This document shows positions 1 to 11,885 of a DNA stretch of 64,000 nt, piece after piece. The position numbers and the translations under genes are program-made. The DNA is from Armillaria gallica (Eukaryota; Basidiomycota; Agaricomycetes; Agaricales; Physalacriaceae): assembly GCA_037576215.1 (NCBI GenBank), contig JBANDB010000002.1, positions 6,200,001 to 6,264,000 of the forward strand. Direction: 5' to 3'. A model generated the notes under the pieces. That model was not told where the DNA came from. It made no database searches and saw nothing but the letters and a program-made list of their open reading frames with translations. Every line of letters begins with the position of its first letter. The first letter of the stretch is position 1.

Positions 1-2576
1 TACTGTCACATCTGTCATTATGCATGCAAACAGCCAGGCCATGTCATCTGTCATGTCCATCTCCCATTTCTGTACACACTTTTGAGTGCCCACCCTGCTG
101 CAACAGCACCAGGACCTATTGGCTTTCCATTCTTAGACCCTATCTGAGCTGGTTTGGCTTGTGAGTTGCTAAGAGTGTCGTTGAGAGAGTCATATTGACA
201 GTGGAGATCAAGGTGTGTTTTTGAGCCTATACTCTTTGACTGCATCTTTGACACATCCCAAACAGGTTTGTATCAATATTCCATACCTACAGATCAAGGG
301 GCTACCAGAATGAAAAAAATGACATAGGGTCGATCAAAAAATTTGGGGCACTAGTGCTGGACCTACCTACCTACCTCCACATGATCAAAATGATGTCATA
401 CATTTCACATTGAGCTGATTATAGAGCAAAAATAGGAAATTATGTTGCACAGATATTTGACCAATTTTACAAAAATAATGTAAATCAATTAAATCCAGCA
501 GCTCAGCACACTGCCAGCTCACCTGTGCCACCATCTTGTTCTGACCTCAACCATCACTGCCACCCCCAAATGCAAACACTGGCCCTCAACAAGAATGGAA
601 AGTGGGACCCTGACTAGGTCGTTCTTGCTGGACATGCCCCTTAAGAATTTTCCCTACATCTTTTGTCTACTTATCATGCACTTAGCTTGTTATAGCTTCT
701 GTGCATGCGACTACAATTTCTCTGTTCATTTCTATGCTGAGTGCTGAGGCTGAGGCTCTGGTCTGGCATTCCTCTCAACACTGATCAAATGAAACAAGTG
801 TAAGGCAAGGCTGGATTGCTGTTAGCTTATGGGTGGCAAACAGCAACCATTGGATTGGAGGGTGAGAGATTGGAATGGTGGAAACACAGGTGCATTGCTC
901 TTGTTTTTCCAGTGTAGAGCATCAAAACTCACTGTGACTGGCAAGCAGGTCTTTCAGCTTGTCCTCAGAAGTTGATATAAAAGGGCATACTCTCTACAGT
1001 TGCAACAACCTCAGTATTGGTGCTGGTGATCATCTTGATGACTCACCTCCTTCTACAATTTCATTATGCCCCACTTGTCCTGGTATGTGTCTCTCTTATG
1101 CTTGCTCAAAACTCATTTACTAGCAGCTTCTTAGCCAATAGTCCAACTCTATACTTCCACTTCCCAGTTGACAGTCATTGCCTGCACCTCCAACAACAAT
1201 TCAGATCACCTCTTCAATGGTGAATTGGTACTTTGGAATGGCACAATGGTAGTGAGTGGTAGCATGAACAGATAAGGTGCCATGGTATTCCCACTTGGGA
1301 AAAGTAGGCATCGTGGTGTCATTCACTACCATGGCTGTTCTGTTCTGCCATTTATGAGGGCAAGGGTTTGTAGGTTGGACATATCAATAGCATCTGCAAT
1401 GGTGTCCCATTTGAACTGAGTGTAGTGTAGTATAGTAGAGTGGAAAGATAACAATAGCATCAGAGAAATTTTCCTTAATGCGGCTCAGTGAGAGATTGGA
1501 TATAAGAGAATTGCATCACCATGAGCTCTTTGATGCTCCATTCAGTTCTGTCACAGCATTGTCAGAGGGACAGTTTTGCTTTGCAAGATGTTTCAAGAAG
1601 GTCAACAGTGGAGATGGTGGTGCAGTAGGAGACAGTGACATGAAATGCAGCTTGTAAGAAGTTTCAATGATAAAAATGAATCAGAGGAAAACCGTGGTGT
1701 CAGGATATCATATAGGTTAAGCTTATCATTTTCTTTTGCCTGTTAATCAATAAACCCAGGGGATATGTAGGTGGGTAATAAACATCTTTGATATTGCTGA
1801 CTGGAGATGCCAACAATGCAGTTCAGGCCATGGAAGCATCAGGAAGCAGCAGGAATTTATGTTGATAAATATTGAAGTGTTGAAGCCCTGAGAGTAGTTT
1901 GCCACCAATGTAGCTTAAATCATGTAAATCTGTCAGAATTAAGTGCATAAGCCACTTATCTCAGCTTAACTAGCAAAAATTTCCTGGTTTACATGCGGTT
2001 TTGTATATACCAAGGCACCATTTTGCATGCTCTTATTGACTATCACTTGCAGTAGGCATATCTCATGTCTCAGAGCAATGTACATTCTGTTGGTTCACTG
2101 TAATGCTACCAGATTATGGTTGCTGCCTTAGAAAGTGATGCGACCTGATGCGATATGAGAGTGATCATGCGATCCAAATGATGAACATTCCAAGCTTCAA
2201 CCAAACCACCACCACTCACTTTTTAGCACTGAGTAGCTGGAATATCCACAAAATCTCAGTATCATCCTTTCTCTCTGCCCTTTTGCTGCCATGACCATAG
2301 CACATCAACACAAAATGCTCCCACCTGGGGCCAATTCCTTCATTCCAGAGCAACATCCTTTACACCTCAGTCACCCTATTTCAAATGAAATCACCCCTGG
2401 GTCCAATGCAATATGGTGGCTGGGCTGCAGAGAATGTACTCTGCTATGTGCTAGCCTTTCTCTCTGCACCTCACTTTGATGATCTCTGGCACCATTTCCT
2501 TGTGATTGCTACCTGCTAATTGCTAAGACATTACAAATCATAGGAGCTTGAAACCACTCTTGAACTCTCCACAATG
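1..2576. other. Left host flank, no supported gene
   Basis: No reading frame here is convincing in length, composition or motif. A TATA-like TATAAAAG lies near 976-983, followed by short frames with possible fungal splice signals (a GTATGT near 1083), but joining them gives immediate stops. The rest is AT-rich intergenic-looking DNA with short degenerate repeats such as the GTGTAG/TATAGTAG run near 1425-1440. I see no transposon termini. Confidence 0.5.
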
Positions 2577-4586
2577 ATGGGTATCCCTACTTTGTGGAAG
2601 GTACACTTTTATCTATTCAATTTGTCCCCACTGCTAACACAAGGGTCATAGATTATTGGTGCAGCTGCTGAGCCCTGCTTGCTCTCAGAATATTCTATTA
2701 CTGCTGGTATGGAACAGCCAGAGGGCCATATGTTGAAGATTGGAATTGATGCCAGGTATGCCTGATTTTTTTTTGGCATTGTATCTGATTTGACCTGGGT
2801 TTAGTATTTGGATTGTTCAAACTGAAGCAATATTCTGGGGTGCTTGACAAGCTCAAGCAGGGGAGAATCCAGAGCTACACACACTCCTATTCTGCTTGGC
2901 ACATCTTCTACAATGTGCCTTCATCCCAGTCTTTATTTTCGATGGCCCTTTATGTCCAGATATGAAGTGAGGCAAGAAAGTCAGCACTAAGGCATGATGG
3001 CTTGAGCACCATTTCAAGGATATGATTGTAGCATTTGGTTTCAGCCACTATGATGTACATGTCATTCTCTTCACAAATTGGTGAATCACTCATAGAATAT
3101 ATAAGCACCTGGTGAGGCAGAGGTGGAACTTGCTCAGATGAATCACATTGGGGCTATTGATACAATAATAACCAAAGACAGTGATGTCTTCATATTTGGT
3201 GCTAAGGCTGTCTTATGCCAGTACATTTTGCTCTCATTTTACTCACTGAAAGTGTACTGATGCAGCTATTAGACTGCCTGCTTCTAAAAAAGATAGCAGT
3301 CGCAAGAAGAAGGCAGATCCAGACCTTTACCATCTATTTTTGGCAGAGTGTATGAACAACTTGGACAACATTCAAGCAATGGATGGGGGATTCTTTCTAC
3401 TTGCAATTCTCCTTGGGGGTGACTATGCTAAAGGGCTACAGGGATGTGGATCAATGATGGCCTGCACACTCTCTCAAACAGATTTGGGTAAGTCTTTGCT
3501 TACAGCCGCAAAGACTATGGTTGGCATAGCACTGGATGATTTTCTCATTACATAGTGAGATAGACTTTGATCTGAATTCCTTCATCCCTCTGTTACTGGT
3601 GCATCGAAACATCCTGCTTTAGTGGACAAGATACCAGCTGATTTTCTGAATGTTCAAGTTCTGAAATATTATGCTCTACCAGAAATGTTGTGGTCAAGAG
3701 AGTGCATGCCTCCTGATGTGGCAGGATGGAGACTGCCATTGCCTAATATTGCCTGCATTGCAGCCTTTTGCAATAACTTTTTTCACTGGGACTCAGATGT
3801 TTGGTTGAGGCACTTTCAGAAGCAAATATGGCCTGGTATCATGGTCCAAAGTCTGTATCAAGTATATTTCAATCTTCCAGCAGTTTGTCTTGATATTCAG
3901 AAGCCTAATATTGACATAGATGGGTCAGCTGACTTTTGCAACACCTGGCGTTTATCTCCACAATGTTTCAGATGGCTCATTGGCCAATTCCTCTGTATAA
4001 TCTATTCAGAAGAGTACTGGATTGCCTGAAAAGTACACAATTCATATTCAGACACACTTGATTGATGACCAGGCAATGCAGAACAACCTCAATTGGCTAT
4101 CAGAAGACCACAAGATGAATATCAAGGTTCCTGCCATCATTCTTTGCAATGCTCTTCCCCTTATGGTCCAGAAATACCATGAGTATAAGTCTCAGGCTAT
4201 GAATCACCGAGTATGTACCTTTTTTGAATGTGTTCTATCTACTGATGTCTGACTATTTGTTCTAGCAGCAGCAAACTATTCATGCCACTTCATCTTTAAA
4301 TGGAGTTGATATTATGAGACAGGAACTGTCCATTGTCAGCAGTGGTTTGAATGCACCAGATGTGAAGGATGGGGCCCATAGCACTAGCCTGAGGGTTCAG
4401 ATATCACTGCCTGCTAGTTGTGCTCAAATTTCTGATAGAGAGGTTGTTGATCTTATTATGGACGATGTCAATGACAGTGGCAGTTCTGATGGTGAAGTTA
4501 TTATTCTGACTAATAATATGTCAGATAATGATTCCGATGTCAAAATTGTTAGCTGCTCTTTCTTTATTGATCTTACACATATGTAG
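2577..4586 (+). pseudogene. GEN1/XPG-like structure-specific nuclease, broken
   Basis: This is a relic of a Rad2/XPG-family nuclease of the GEN1 type, which cuts branched DNA. The start at 2577 gives MGIPTLWK, the usual family N-terminus, followed by a likely 64-bp intron (2601-2664, GT..AG) and, after one frameshift, KIGIDA near 2737, the first catalytic Asp segment. Further on are FDGP (near 2938), the XPG-I segment APGEAEVELAQ (near 3106-3140) with its acidic pair, TKDSDVFIFGA, and GGDYAKGLQGCG (near 3415-3450), so the catalytic carboxylates are mostly still visible. A C-terminal region follows (3622-4250, with FHWDSDVWLRHFQKQIWPGI) and an acidic tail (VVDLIMDD, about 4440-4560). In-frame stops after FDGPLCPDMK and in the next segment, plus frameshifts, make it nonfunctional. 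Family assignment rests on motif order; exon ends are approximate. Confidence 0.78.
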
Positions 4587-4911
4587 TCCAGTATATCCAG
4601 TAGCTCTAAGCAAATGTCCTGAAAATGTAATAGAATATGAAACTGATCATGAACATCCACTGCACCCCCTATCACTACTTTTTTCTTCATTTCTCCTGCT
4701 CCAGCCCTACAATGCTCAAGGAAAGCAAAACTAAATGAAAGAGGAGCAACACACAAGCTACAATACCACACTCAAAAACGAGGAGAAAACAGCCTGCTAC
4801 TGAAGGGAATTCCAATGAACTCTTGTGACTCTTACTCAGACAGAGGCTGAAACCTGCCAGAAATAGTGGCAGGCTGGCAATACAAAGAGCAACTATAAGG
4901 GTTACATGGCA
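4587..4911. other. Spacer between nuclease relic and element A
   Basis: There is no clear gene. One plus-strand frame with two stops reads as a basic, Arg/Lys/Thr-rich stretch (about 4700-4911) that would run into the sequence to the right of element A once A is removed. It could be degraded 5' sequence of the tracked recombinase gene at 58310 or simple spacer. Confidence 0.35.
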
Positions 4912-4916
4912 CAAGC
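4912..4916. repeat. Target site duplication of element A, left copy
   Basis: CAAGC lies directly outside the left LTR of A. The same five bases lie directly outside the right LTR (58286-58290). Five bases is the usual duplication length for Ty3/gypsy integrases. Confidence 0.9.
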
Positions 4917-5130
4917 TGTAGGAGGGCCTTAACTCAAAGTGCACAATGTAGCTTTGACCAACATATATTGATCAACTACGAAAGTGTACAAGAGAAAAGC
5001 TAGTCTTATGTAATAATATGCTAGCTAATATATAGAGGTCATTGGCAATGCCGATGCTGATCATACTAAATAGGTACTTGGTAAATGCTTGTAGATGGGT
5101 ACAGTACTGGTTACAGTACTATCCCTTACA
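4917..5130 (-). repeat. Element A 3' LTR
   Basis: This 214-bp LTR begins TGTAGGAGGG and ends CCTTACA on the plus strand. It matches 58072-58285 over its full length with the same ends. On the minus strand, both copies carry a TATA-like segment (ATATAAGAC in the right copy). Confidence 0.92.
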
Positions 5131-5140
5131 CCCCCCCTAC
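5131..5140 (-). other. Element A polypurine tract
   Basis: Read on the minus strand this is GTAGGGGGGG, abutting the 3' LTR. It is the expected plus-strand DNA primer position for a minus-strand element. Confidence 0.75.
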
Positions 5141-5193
5141 CAGACCATATCAGCGGTCATGAAGAGAGTCGTGTCGGGGCACCACCAGTAGCT

Positions 5194-5967
5194 CTAGGCA
5201 CTGCAAGATCGCTTACTGTCCCCAGGAGCTGCTGATGTTGCCTGTGCAGGTAGTGACCTGTCATCCATATCTGTGTCATCTGGGGCACCATTAGGGGCAC
5301 TGTCATCAACTCTGGCCTCAGTATCCATTGTGGGTACTGGCATCATGGGTACATCAGGTTTGGGGTCATCAGATCCCATCTCTGGGGCCTCTGATTCAAG
5401 TACAGAAGGTGGGAACTCATTTAGCCACATGAACCGGTTATCCTCACCCCGAAGCATCCATGACTGATGGTCCTGAACTTGGATGTGGCCTGGCGATTGA
5501 TACTCGTAGTGCTCATATTGCAGCAATGCACATATGCTGTGTGTGTCTCCTTCATCGGGAAACCACCATCCATGGAGGGATAGTGCTATCACAGGCTTGC
5601 TGTGGTGGCTGAGACATTCCATACACTCGATTTCCAGTTCCTGGTTATGGTCACGGAAATGAACTGTGTTGTGCTGGTCAATCCATACTAATGCCCATAG
5701 ATAGGTGCTATCCAACATCTCCTGCATAATCATGCAGGCAGCCAGGTGCCGAATAACATCCAGTTCAGACATGTTTTTGCCTGCATCATGGAAGACCATG
5801 TGCTGTAGAGTTGGGCTTTCTGATGCGATGCTGATGGGCAGTTCTGTTGTGTGCTTGCTATTCCAGTTGTGAATAAAATCCACATAGTACTGAGGTCAGA
5901 AGATAATACTGGCAAATATCGTGCATAGAATTTCTTCACAGACGTCGGGTGGAGGAACTGCATAAGG
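5194..5967 (-). pseudogene. Element A second ORF, 3' part
   Basis: This is the C-terminal part of A's post-pol ORF, cut off from its 5' part (14579-16708) by element B. With B and one AGCAT copy removed, the frame runs through as ..NVWEM then LLMQFLHPTSVKKFYARYL.., then shifts one frame near 5885 into a 229-codon frame ending at 5194. The tail is rich in Asp, Pro and Ser (MPVPTMDTEARVDD), probably disordered. I recognise no enzyme motif and the function is unknown. The join across B is direct evidence that B inserted into a formerly continuous coding region. Confidence 0.65.
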
Positions 5968-5972
5968 AGCAT
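5968..5972. repeat. Target site duplication of element B, left copy
   Basis: AGCAT directly precedes B's 5' LTR; the matching copy is 14574-14578, directly after the 3' LTR. Confidence 0.9.
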
Positions 5973-6355
5973 TGTTATGATTTATTCATTTTCTTTATCT
6001 AAGTGCCTCTTATCTAATCTTATCTTTGGCACTTATCTTATCTTATCCTTAGGATCCGCAACTCCACGGAGTCTTCACATCATGATACAGTCATGCTTGG
6101 TCACCGTGTACTTTGTTTGTCACTTTCTAACACAGTGCACTTATTATTAAAACCCTCACTTTAGTATATAAGTATTGTACTCAAAGCTGTATATTCCCTA
6201 GCTTTGAGCTAATGTTTATTCATATCAAAACACATTCATTCTTGCTAAGTGCTTAAAAACTTAGTCCAGAATCTCCAATCATCACGAGACTAATGGTGAT
6301 TGTATGAAAGCAATACAGCCATTGTTTACTCTTAATTGGAAATTCAGGTCTAACA
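5973..6355 (+). repeat. Element B 5' LTR
   Basis: It runs from TGTTATGATT to GGTCTAACA. It contains TATATAAG at 6165-6172 and the self-priming segment at 6200-6213. Its 3' partner is 13560-13782 plus 14413-14573 (384 bases in total). Confidence 0.93.
6165..6172 (+). promoter_or_regulatory. Element B TATA box
   Basis: TATATAAG lies 35 bases upstream of the segment (6200-6213) complementary to the primer-binding site. That places the RNA 5' end at about 6195-6200, as a self-primed element needs. Confidence 0.65.
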
Positions 6356-6369
6356 ATTAGCTCAAAGCT
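6356..6369 (+). other. Element B self-priming primer-binding site
   Basis: ATTAGCTCAAAGCT begins at the first base after the 5' LTR. It is the exact reverse complement of 6200-6213 inside the LTR, near the predicted RNA 5' end. This is the layout of Tf1/sushi-type self-primed retroelements; no tRNA-type TGG site is present. Confidence 0.75.
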
Positions 6370-6396
6370 TTTCTTAGCTCTCTAACCAGAGCATCC

Positions 6397-8908
6397 ATGG
6401 ATCAGGACAATGCTATCATTCTAGCCGCCTCTTTGGCTTCTGGTATCGCTTTCCTTACCACTGCCCTCATCATTGCTATCAGATTCCATTATGGACTGTT
6501 GTGACAAGTAGAGGTCCCAAATGCTACCCCCAGCATCACCCTCACCCAAATTGTAAATCCCACCGCTAATAATGACATCCCACTCAAGCAGCAGCCATGG
6601 ATCATCGCACCCATACCGTGATGACTGATTCTGATCCACAACCTCATTAGAAACAAGGAGAGAGAGGAGATCACTTCTGAGTTGGCTTCTCCTGTTATCC
6701 CAGAAAGAAGGCCTCCTACCCCTCCCAGAAGGCACACACCTATCATCGTCCTCTCTCCCACCGGTTCTGCAAACTCTACCCCATATGCCCCTCGATCTCC
6801 CTCACCCAGCGAGTACGCCCATTTCATCAGCGACAGCAGGGGATTCGATGTGGGCCATGACATCAGACCCATCAGCCTCTGCAATCCCACCAACAATCCT
6901 TGGAGTGACGACATTGCACCACCCTCAGCCCCTGTCAGTCCCAGCAAGTTCTGGGACAATATTACCATTCTGTACAGCGCCTACTTCCCCTCTGACTGTG
7001 GTTTCCCAGACCACCAAACCCCACCCCCAACAGGTTACAGGCAGGTTCAGTTCTGGAACCAGCCCATACAGAACAGAGAACCCACACCCAAGCCTGTATG
7101 AACAATCAAGGAGCCTATCACCGGACCCTCCAATTATATCCAGAATGTCAATGAGCAATGCTCCTTGTGTCCCCGTCACTCAACAACTGCCTGGAAACAA
7201 CTTGTCATGCAATTTTGAGAGCAGCCACAACCACCAGCTGACCTACTTGTGCCCCCCCAGCACAGGCTTGGACATTGGCTGAGTGAGTCAAGCAGCTCAG
7301 ACACCGTCAATAAGCCACTCCCTGCAGCTGAACATATCAATGGAATCCATGGAGAAAGTCCTGAGCTGTCCCCCAAGCCGATGCTCCCAGCTTCCCACTC
7401 CAACACTCCCAGTGATGATGCTACCTGACGCCATCCAATTTTACGAAAGAACAGCAAATGACCTCAGTGTCCCCATCCTGGCTGAATTACGACAAGCAGA
7501 TTACTGCGACCTATATAATTATTTTGCATATGAATTACCTTTTGTCTAGGCTTGGGGGGAAACCCAAGCCAGAAATGACTATTTTATGAACAAACAGAAA
7601 GGCCTCCCAGCAGACAACATCCTACAATACAAAGCAGAGCGAAACACCCACCTCCTCTTTAATGAAATACACTGAGATATCCCCATGCAGGTACTTACTC
7701 CCTATGAAAACATCATAGCCAAAATCGAGATTTAGGAGCCGATGCCAGATGAACCACCAGTACCACCACCCCAGATACCGGCTAGTATCTTCTCCTATGT
7801 CAGGGGACAGGAACCACCAGAGACATACCCACATGGTTATATACCATTCACCGGGGCAGATCCATCAGGAAGCAGTGGCGGACCACCCACTCAACCACCA
7901 CAACCTCCTGCCCCTCCTGTTCAATGGGCACTACTGTGCCATCCTGCTCCACCAAAAGCACCCACTCCCCCAATTCCCTGGACATTGACTTCCAGAAATG
8001 TTGCCCTCTATAATGACTTCAAGCCAAAAATCTTGAAAGAAGTCAATGACTTCAAAGAAGAATCTAATGACATCTCCTGGTTCTTCCTAAAGTGTGAACT
8101 GCACTTTGAACTATTCAACTGGCACTTCTGATACCCCCCCCACAAAGTGATCTTCTGCATCTCACGACTCGCCGATGATGCCGAAAGATGGTGGGAATTA
8201 TGTGCCAGGATCATAGGAAGAACTGCTGATGGGAAACAGATGTACCCCACCTATGAGGACTTCAAAACAGAGCTCAGGGCAAGGTTCTGGAAGGATGCAG
8301 ATGAGCAGATCAAGTGTGCTCAGTAGGAGAAGCTCAGACAGGTGAACTTCCCAGATGGCGACAAATTCTTCCAAGAATTCAAAGAGCTCACCTATTACGC
8401 TGGAGTACATGATAACGAGCAAGTAATGCTCACTCAGATCAAGAAAGCCACCCAAGAAACAAGTAAAAATACCATATACTTAGCCAATGGAGAGGTGCCA
8501 ACCATCTATGAAGGGTGGAAGGCTCGTTTACTCTGTATGGACTACAACTGGTGTCTAAAGCAGGCAGAAGGTACAACAACTGGGCACATTGATCCCAAGT
8601 CACAGGCACCAAAGGGGACTATGCCTCAGAAAAGTAGTCAAACACCAACAAGCATGCCAGAGAAGAAGACAGCAACAGGAACAATGTATGGAGGATGCGG
8701 TGCCCCAATGGATATTGATGCAGCAAAGGCAGTGGCAAAGTGTTTCCAATGTGGCAAAATCGGCCACTTCAAGTGCAACTGCCCTTCTGTGCTGAAATCC
8801 AGAGAAGAAGCATTGCGTCGACTCAACTATTACTGGGACACGCATCCAACAGAGGAGAAGACAACCCTCTCCGCAATCGAGGAAGTAAAAGAAAGTACCA
8901 AGGAGTAA
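6397..8908 (+). pseudogene. Element B gag, broken
   Basis: Gag packages element RNA in virus-like particles. The likely start is ATG 6397 (MDQDNAIILAA), soon after the primer-binding site. A Pro-rich linker lies at 7742-7960, a capsid-like region at 7980-8550 (LADDAERWWELCAR, ARFWKDADEQ, FFQEFKELTYYAG), and a zinc knuckle CFQCGKIGHFKCNC (C-x2-C-x4-H-x4-C) near 8737-8780. The first 1.3 kb has many stops and frame changes. Later stops include TGA after NWHF (8129) and TAG after KCAQ (about 8323). The last 188 codons to 8908 are open. Confidence 0.8.
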
Positions 8909-9951
8909 ATGATTCAACTTACTCGGCCAAGGACTTAGTTTCGACTGGTATGCATATCATGCCCAATAAATGTACTTATATATCTGTAGTATCTACCACA
9001 CATTCAAATATACCTGGGACTTCACAACCAGACCAGAAACTAAGCAAGAATCAACCAACAGTACAGGATGCTGCGATAGTTGTCAAACTACCAGCTAAGC
9101 GTTTGGCAAGTAACCCATTATGGGAGAAAGCATCGAATGACAAATCACCCACTATAGTGATACCCATCTTAACAGCACTACACCAGTTGAGTGGCCCCTT
9201 TGAGGTGCACGCAGTGACAAATGTACAACTGGATGGGGCAGGGGAACAAATGCCTAGCAATCCCCCTGGTGAAACAGCTCCACGGAGTCCCTGCCTTGTG
9301 GGGAGTTACAAGGGAATAGCTATGGCAAAACCTCCTCTGGTAACAGAGATCACCGTATGACTGCCAAAGTCTAAATCCCTTATTCACCAAGGGGCTTTGG
9401 AGAAAGACCAGTCAATTAAGGACGCCAAGAAAACCGAGGACTTAACTGACCCCATGCAAGAGACCCCTACCAACAGGAACGAGGGGGCCTGAACAAGGCA
9501 AGAGATGCCTAAGGTACATATGTATGAAGTTCCTGATGACAAAGACAACACTAGCTTCATGATGAACAAGAAGGCTAACTTAACACCCACTATAGAAATT
9601 GCAGTGACCTTGCCGATGGTAGTTGAACTCTCATGGGTCGATGTGAAGGCTGGGAAGGTCCTGCATGAATGGCTTAAACCATTCAGAGCCGAGTGGACTC
9701 TGCATGGAATCAGGGAAGCAAAGACAGAGTAAGAGGCAAAAGCGATCCTAAAGAATTGGATCTACAAGGCACGCATGGAGAAAGTCATCAATGAAATGAT
9801 TGAAGGAATGTGGAAGGCAGAATGAATCAATGCACTTTGGTGGCTTGAAGAACTGCGACAACCAAAGTGGTACATCAGCACACTAAGTGGGAAGGGAAAA
9901 GATCTAGTTATTGATGTTCAAATCGAGACCCTAGAGAATCGAACCCAACTC
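8909..9951 (+). pseudogene. Element B gag-protease linker, broken
   Basis: Several short plus-strand frames (8740-9360, 9505-9732) fill the space between the zinc knuckle and the protease. They are low in recognisable motifs and interrupted by TGA. In the intact family this would be the variable C-terminal part of gag-pol; it probably has no enzyme role. Confidence 0.5.
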
Positions 9952-10230
9952 TTGACCAAGGCACTAGTAGACAGTGGCTGCACCAGCAGCACCATTAATC
10001 GAATGTTCATTGAGCAACACAACATCCTGACTTATGCTACTGCCACACCAATCCCCATTTACAATGTTGATGGATCCCACAATCAAAAGGGATCAATCAC
10101 CAAATATGCTGAAATCCACCTCACAGTTGGAGATCATGCAGAATGGATAGATCTAGCCATCACAGAACTCAGCAACAAACAGATCTTCCTCGGCCACAAT
10201 TGGTTAGCCTGACACAATCCAATCATCAAT
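9952..10230 (+). pseudogene. Element B aspartic protease
   Basis: This is the retropepsin-like protease that cleaves the Gag-Pol polyprotein. The catalytic box is LVDSGCTSS near 9970 and the later hydrophobic motif is IFLGHNWL near 10185. A TGA directly after HNWLA (10210-10212) separates it from RT; element C reads LKRHN there, so the stop is an Arg codon changed to TGA. The motif layout matches C 42678-43000 almost residue for residue. Confidence 0.85.
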
Positions 10231-11885
10231 TTGAAAATGGGAGGATTAACGTTTGCACAATGCCAATGCCGTAAAACTCCATTCATATTACCCAACACAG
10301 ATCCCGATGACAAGTGGGACAAAGAACTAGAAGAGGGAGAAACTATTCTCGTGGTAGACTTTATGCAGGCCATTCTCATACGTGCTCATCACACAAATGA
10401 CCTCGCTGCCAAGGCCAATAAAGGAAAGAAGAGCAAAACATTCGAAGAAATGGTCCTGGACTGGTGCAGAGACTTCATTGATTTATTTGACAAAAATAAT
10501 TTTGATGAACTCCCTGAACCAAAGATGTGGGACTATGCAATTGAGCTCACTCCTAATGCAAGTGCCAATTTAGACTGCAAAGTCTACCTGCTGAATCACA
10601 ATGAACAAGCAGAGCTTGACAAATTCTTAGACAAGAATCTCTCAAGCAGGCGAATACGGCCATTCAAGTCACCCATGGCCTCACCTTTCTTCTTCATCAA
10701 GAAAAAGGATGGCAAACTACAACCAGTACAAGACTATCAAAAACTCAACAAGATGACAATCAAAAACCGATACCCACTCCCTCTCATCTCAGAGCTGATG
10801 GATAAACTATGGGGCACTAAATACTTTTCCAAACTCGACGTTCGATGGGGATACAATAATGTACGCATCAAAACTGGCAATGAGTGGAAGGTGGCATTCA
10901 GAACTAACCAAGGTCTGTTCGAGCCCACAGTTATGTTCTTTGGACTCACCAACCCCCCCGCAACCTTCCAATGGATGATGAATGACATCTTTAAAGATCT
11001 CATTGCATCAAACACCGTCATGGTCTACCTTGATGATATCCTAATCATGTCCAAGACCAAGGAAGAGCACCAATGTATCACATGCGAGGTACTAAAGGTC
11101 CTATGCAAGAACAAACTATTCCTTAAAGTGGAGAAATGTGAGTTCAAGACCTTGGAGACAGAGTACCTTGGGGTTATCATCAGCAAGGGGAGCATTCACA
11201 TGGACCCAATCAAGATCACAGGGATAGCCAAGTGGCCTGTACCAGTCAAGAAACAGCAACTACAATTGTTCTTAGGCTTCACCAATTTCTACAGACGTTT
11301 CATCAAAGGATATAGCAAAGTCATCAAACCCATGACACAGCTAACAGGAAACAATCTGTGGAAATGGGGAACAGTGCAACAGAACACATTTGAGGAGTTG
11401 AAACGGCTGATGGCAGAAGAAGTAGTACTAGCAATACCCATGGAGGAGGGCAAATTCCATGTTGAGGCAGATGCCAGCGAAGGAGCAATAGGCACTGTAT
11501 TGTCATAGGAACAAGATGGAAAATGGTGCCCAGTTGCCTTCCTATCCAAATCCCTCACAGTTACAGAACAAAACTACGAAATTTATGACAAAGAACTGCT
11601 TGCGATTATGCTCATGCTCAACAAATAGAGACACTACCTAATGGGGGCAGCTCAGGACTTTGAAATCTGGACAGATCATCAGAATCTCCAGGACTTCTGA
11701 AAACCCCAAAAGCTAAACTGCCAACAAGCACAATGGGTAACAGAACTGGCAGAATACCACTTCTCCCTTCACTACAAACCAGGAATGGCGAACAAGAAAG
11801 CTGACCTACTTAGTCGCAGAGCAGATCATGAACAAGGCAAGGAGGACAACGATGAAGTTACAGTCCTCAAACCCAAACACTTCTA
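10231..11885 (+). pseudogene. Element B reverse transcriptase and RNase H
   Basis: A 425-codon open frame (10231-11508) holds [32 protein letters not shown], and the catalytic box VYLDDILIM near 11023-11050, with both aspartates present. RNase H follows: EADASEGAIG, then stops at 11506 (TAG), after LNK (TAG, C has Trp) and after LQDF (TGA, C has Arg). The connection YHFSLHYKPG and KADLLSRRA ends the domain. RT itself looks intact, but the polyprotein cannot be read through. Confidence 0.9.

Noticed and set aside
1017..1223. Small secreted protein with a signal-peptide-like start downstream of a TATA box
   Set aside because: It lacks an ATG at the frame start, the plausible splice joins give stops at once, and there is no recognisable mature domain.
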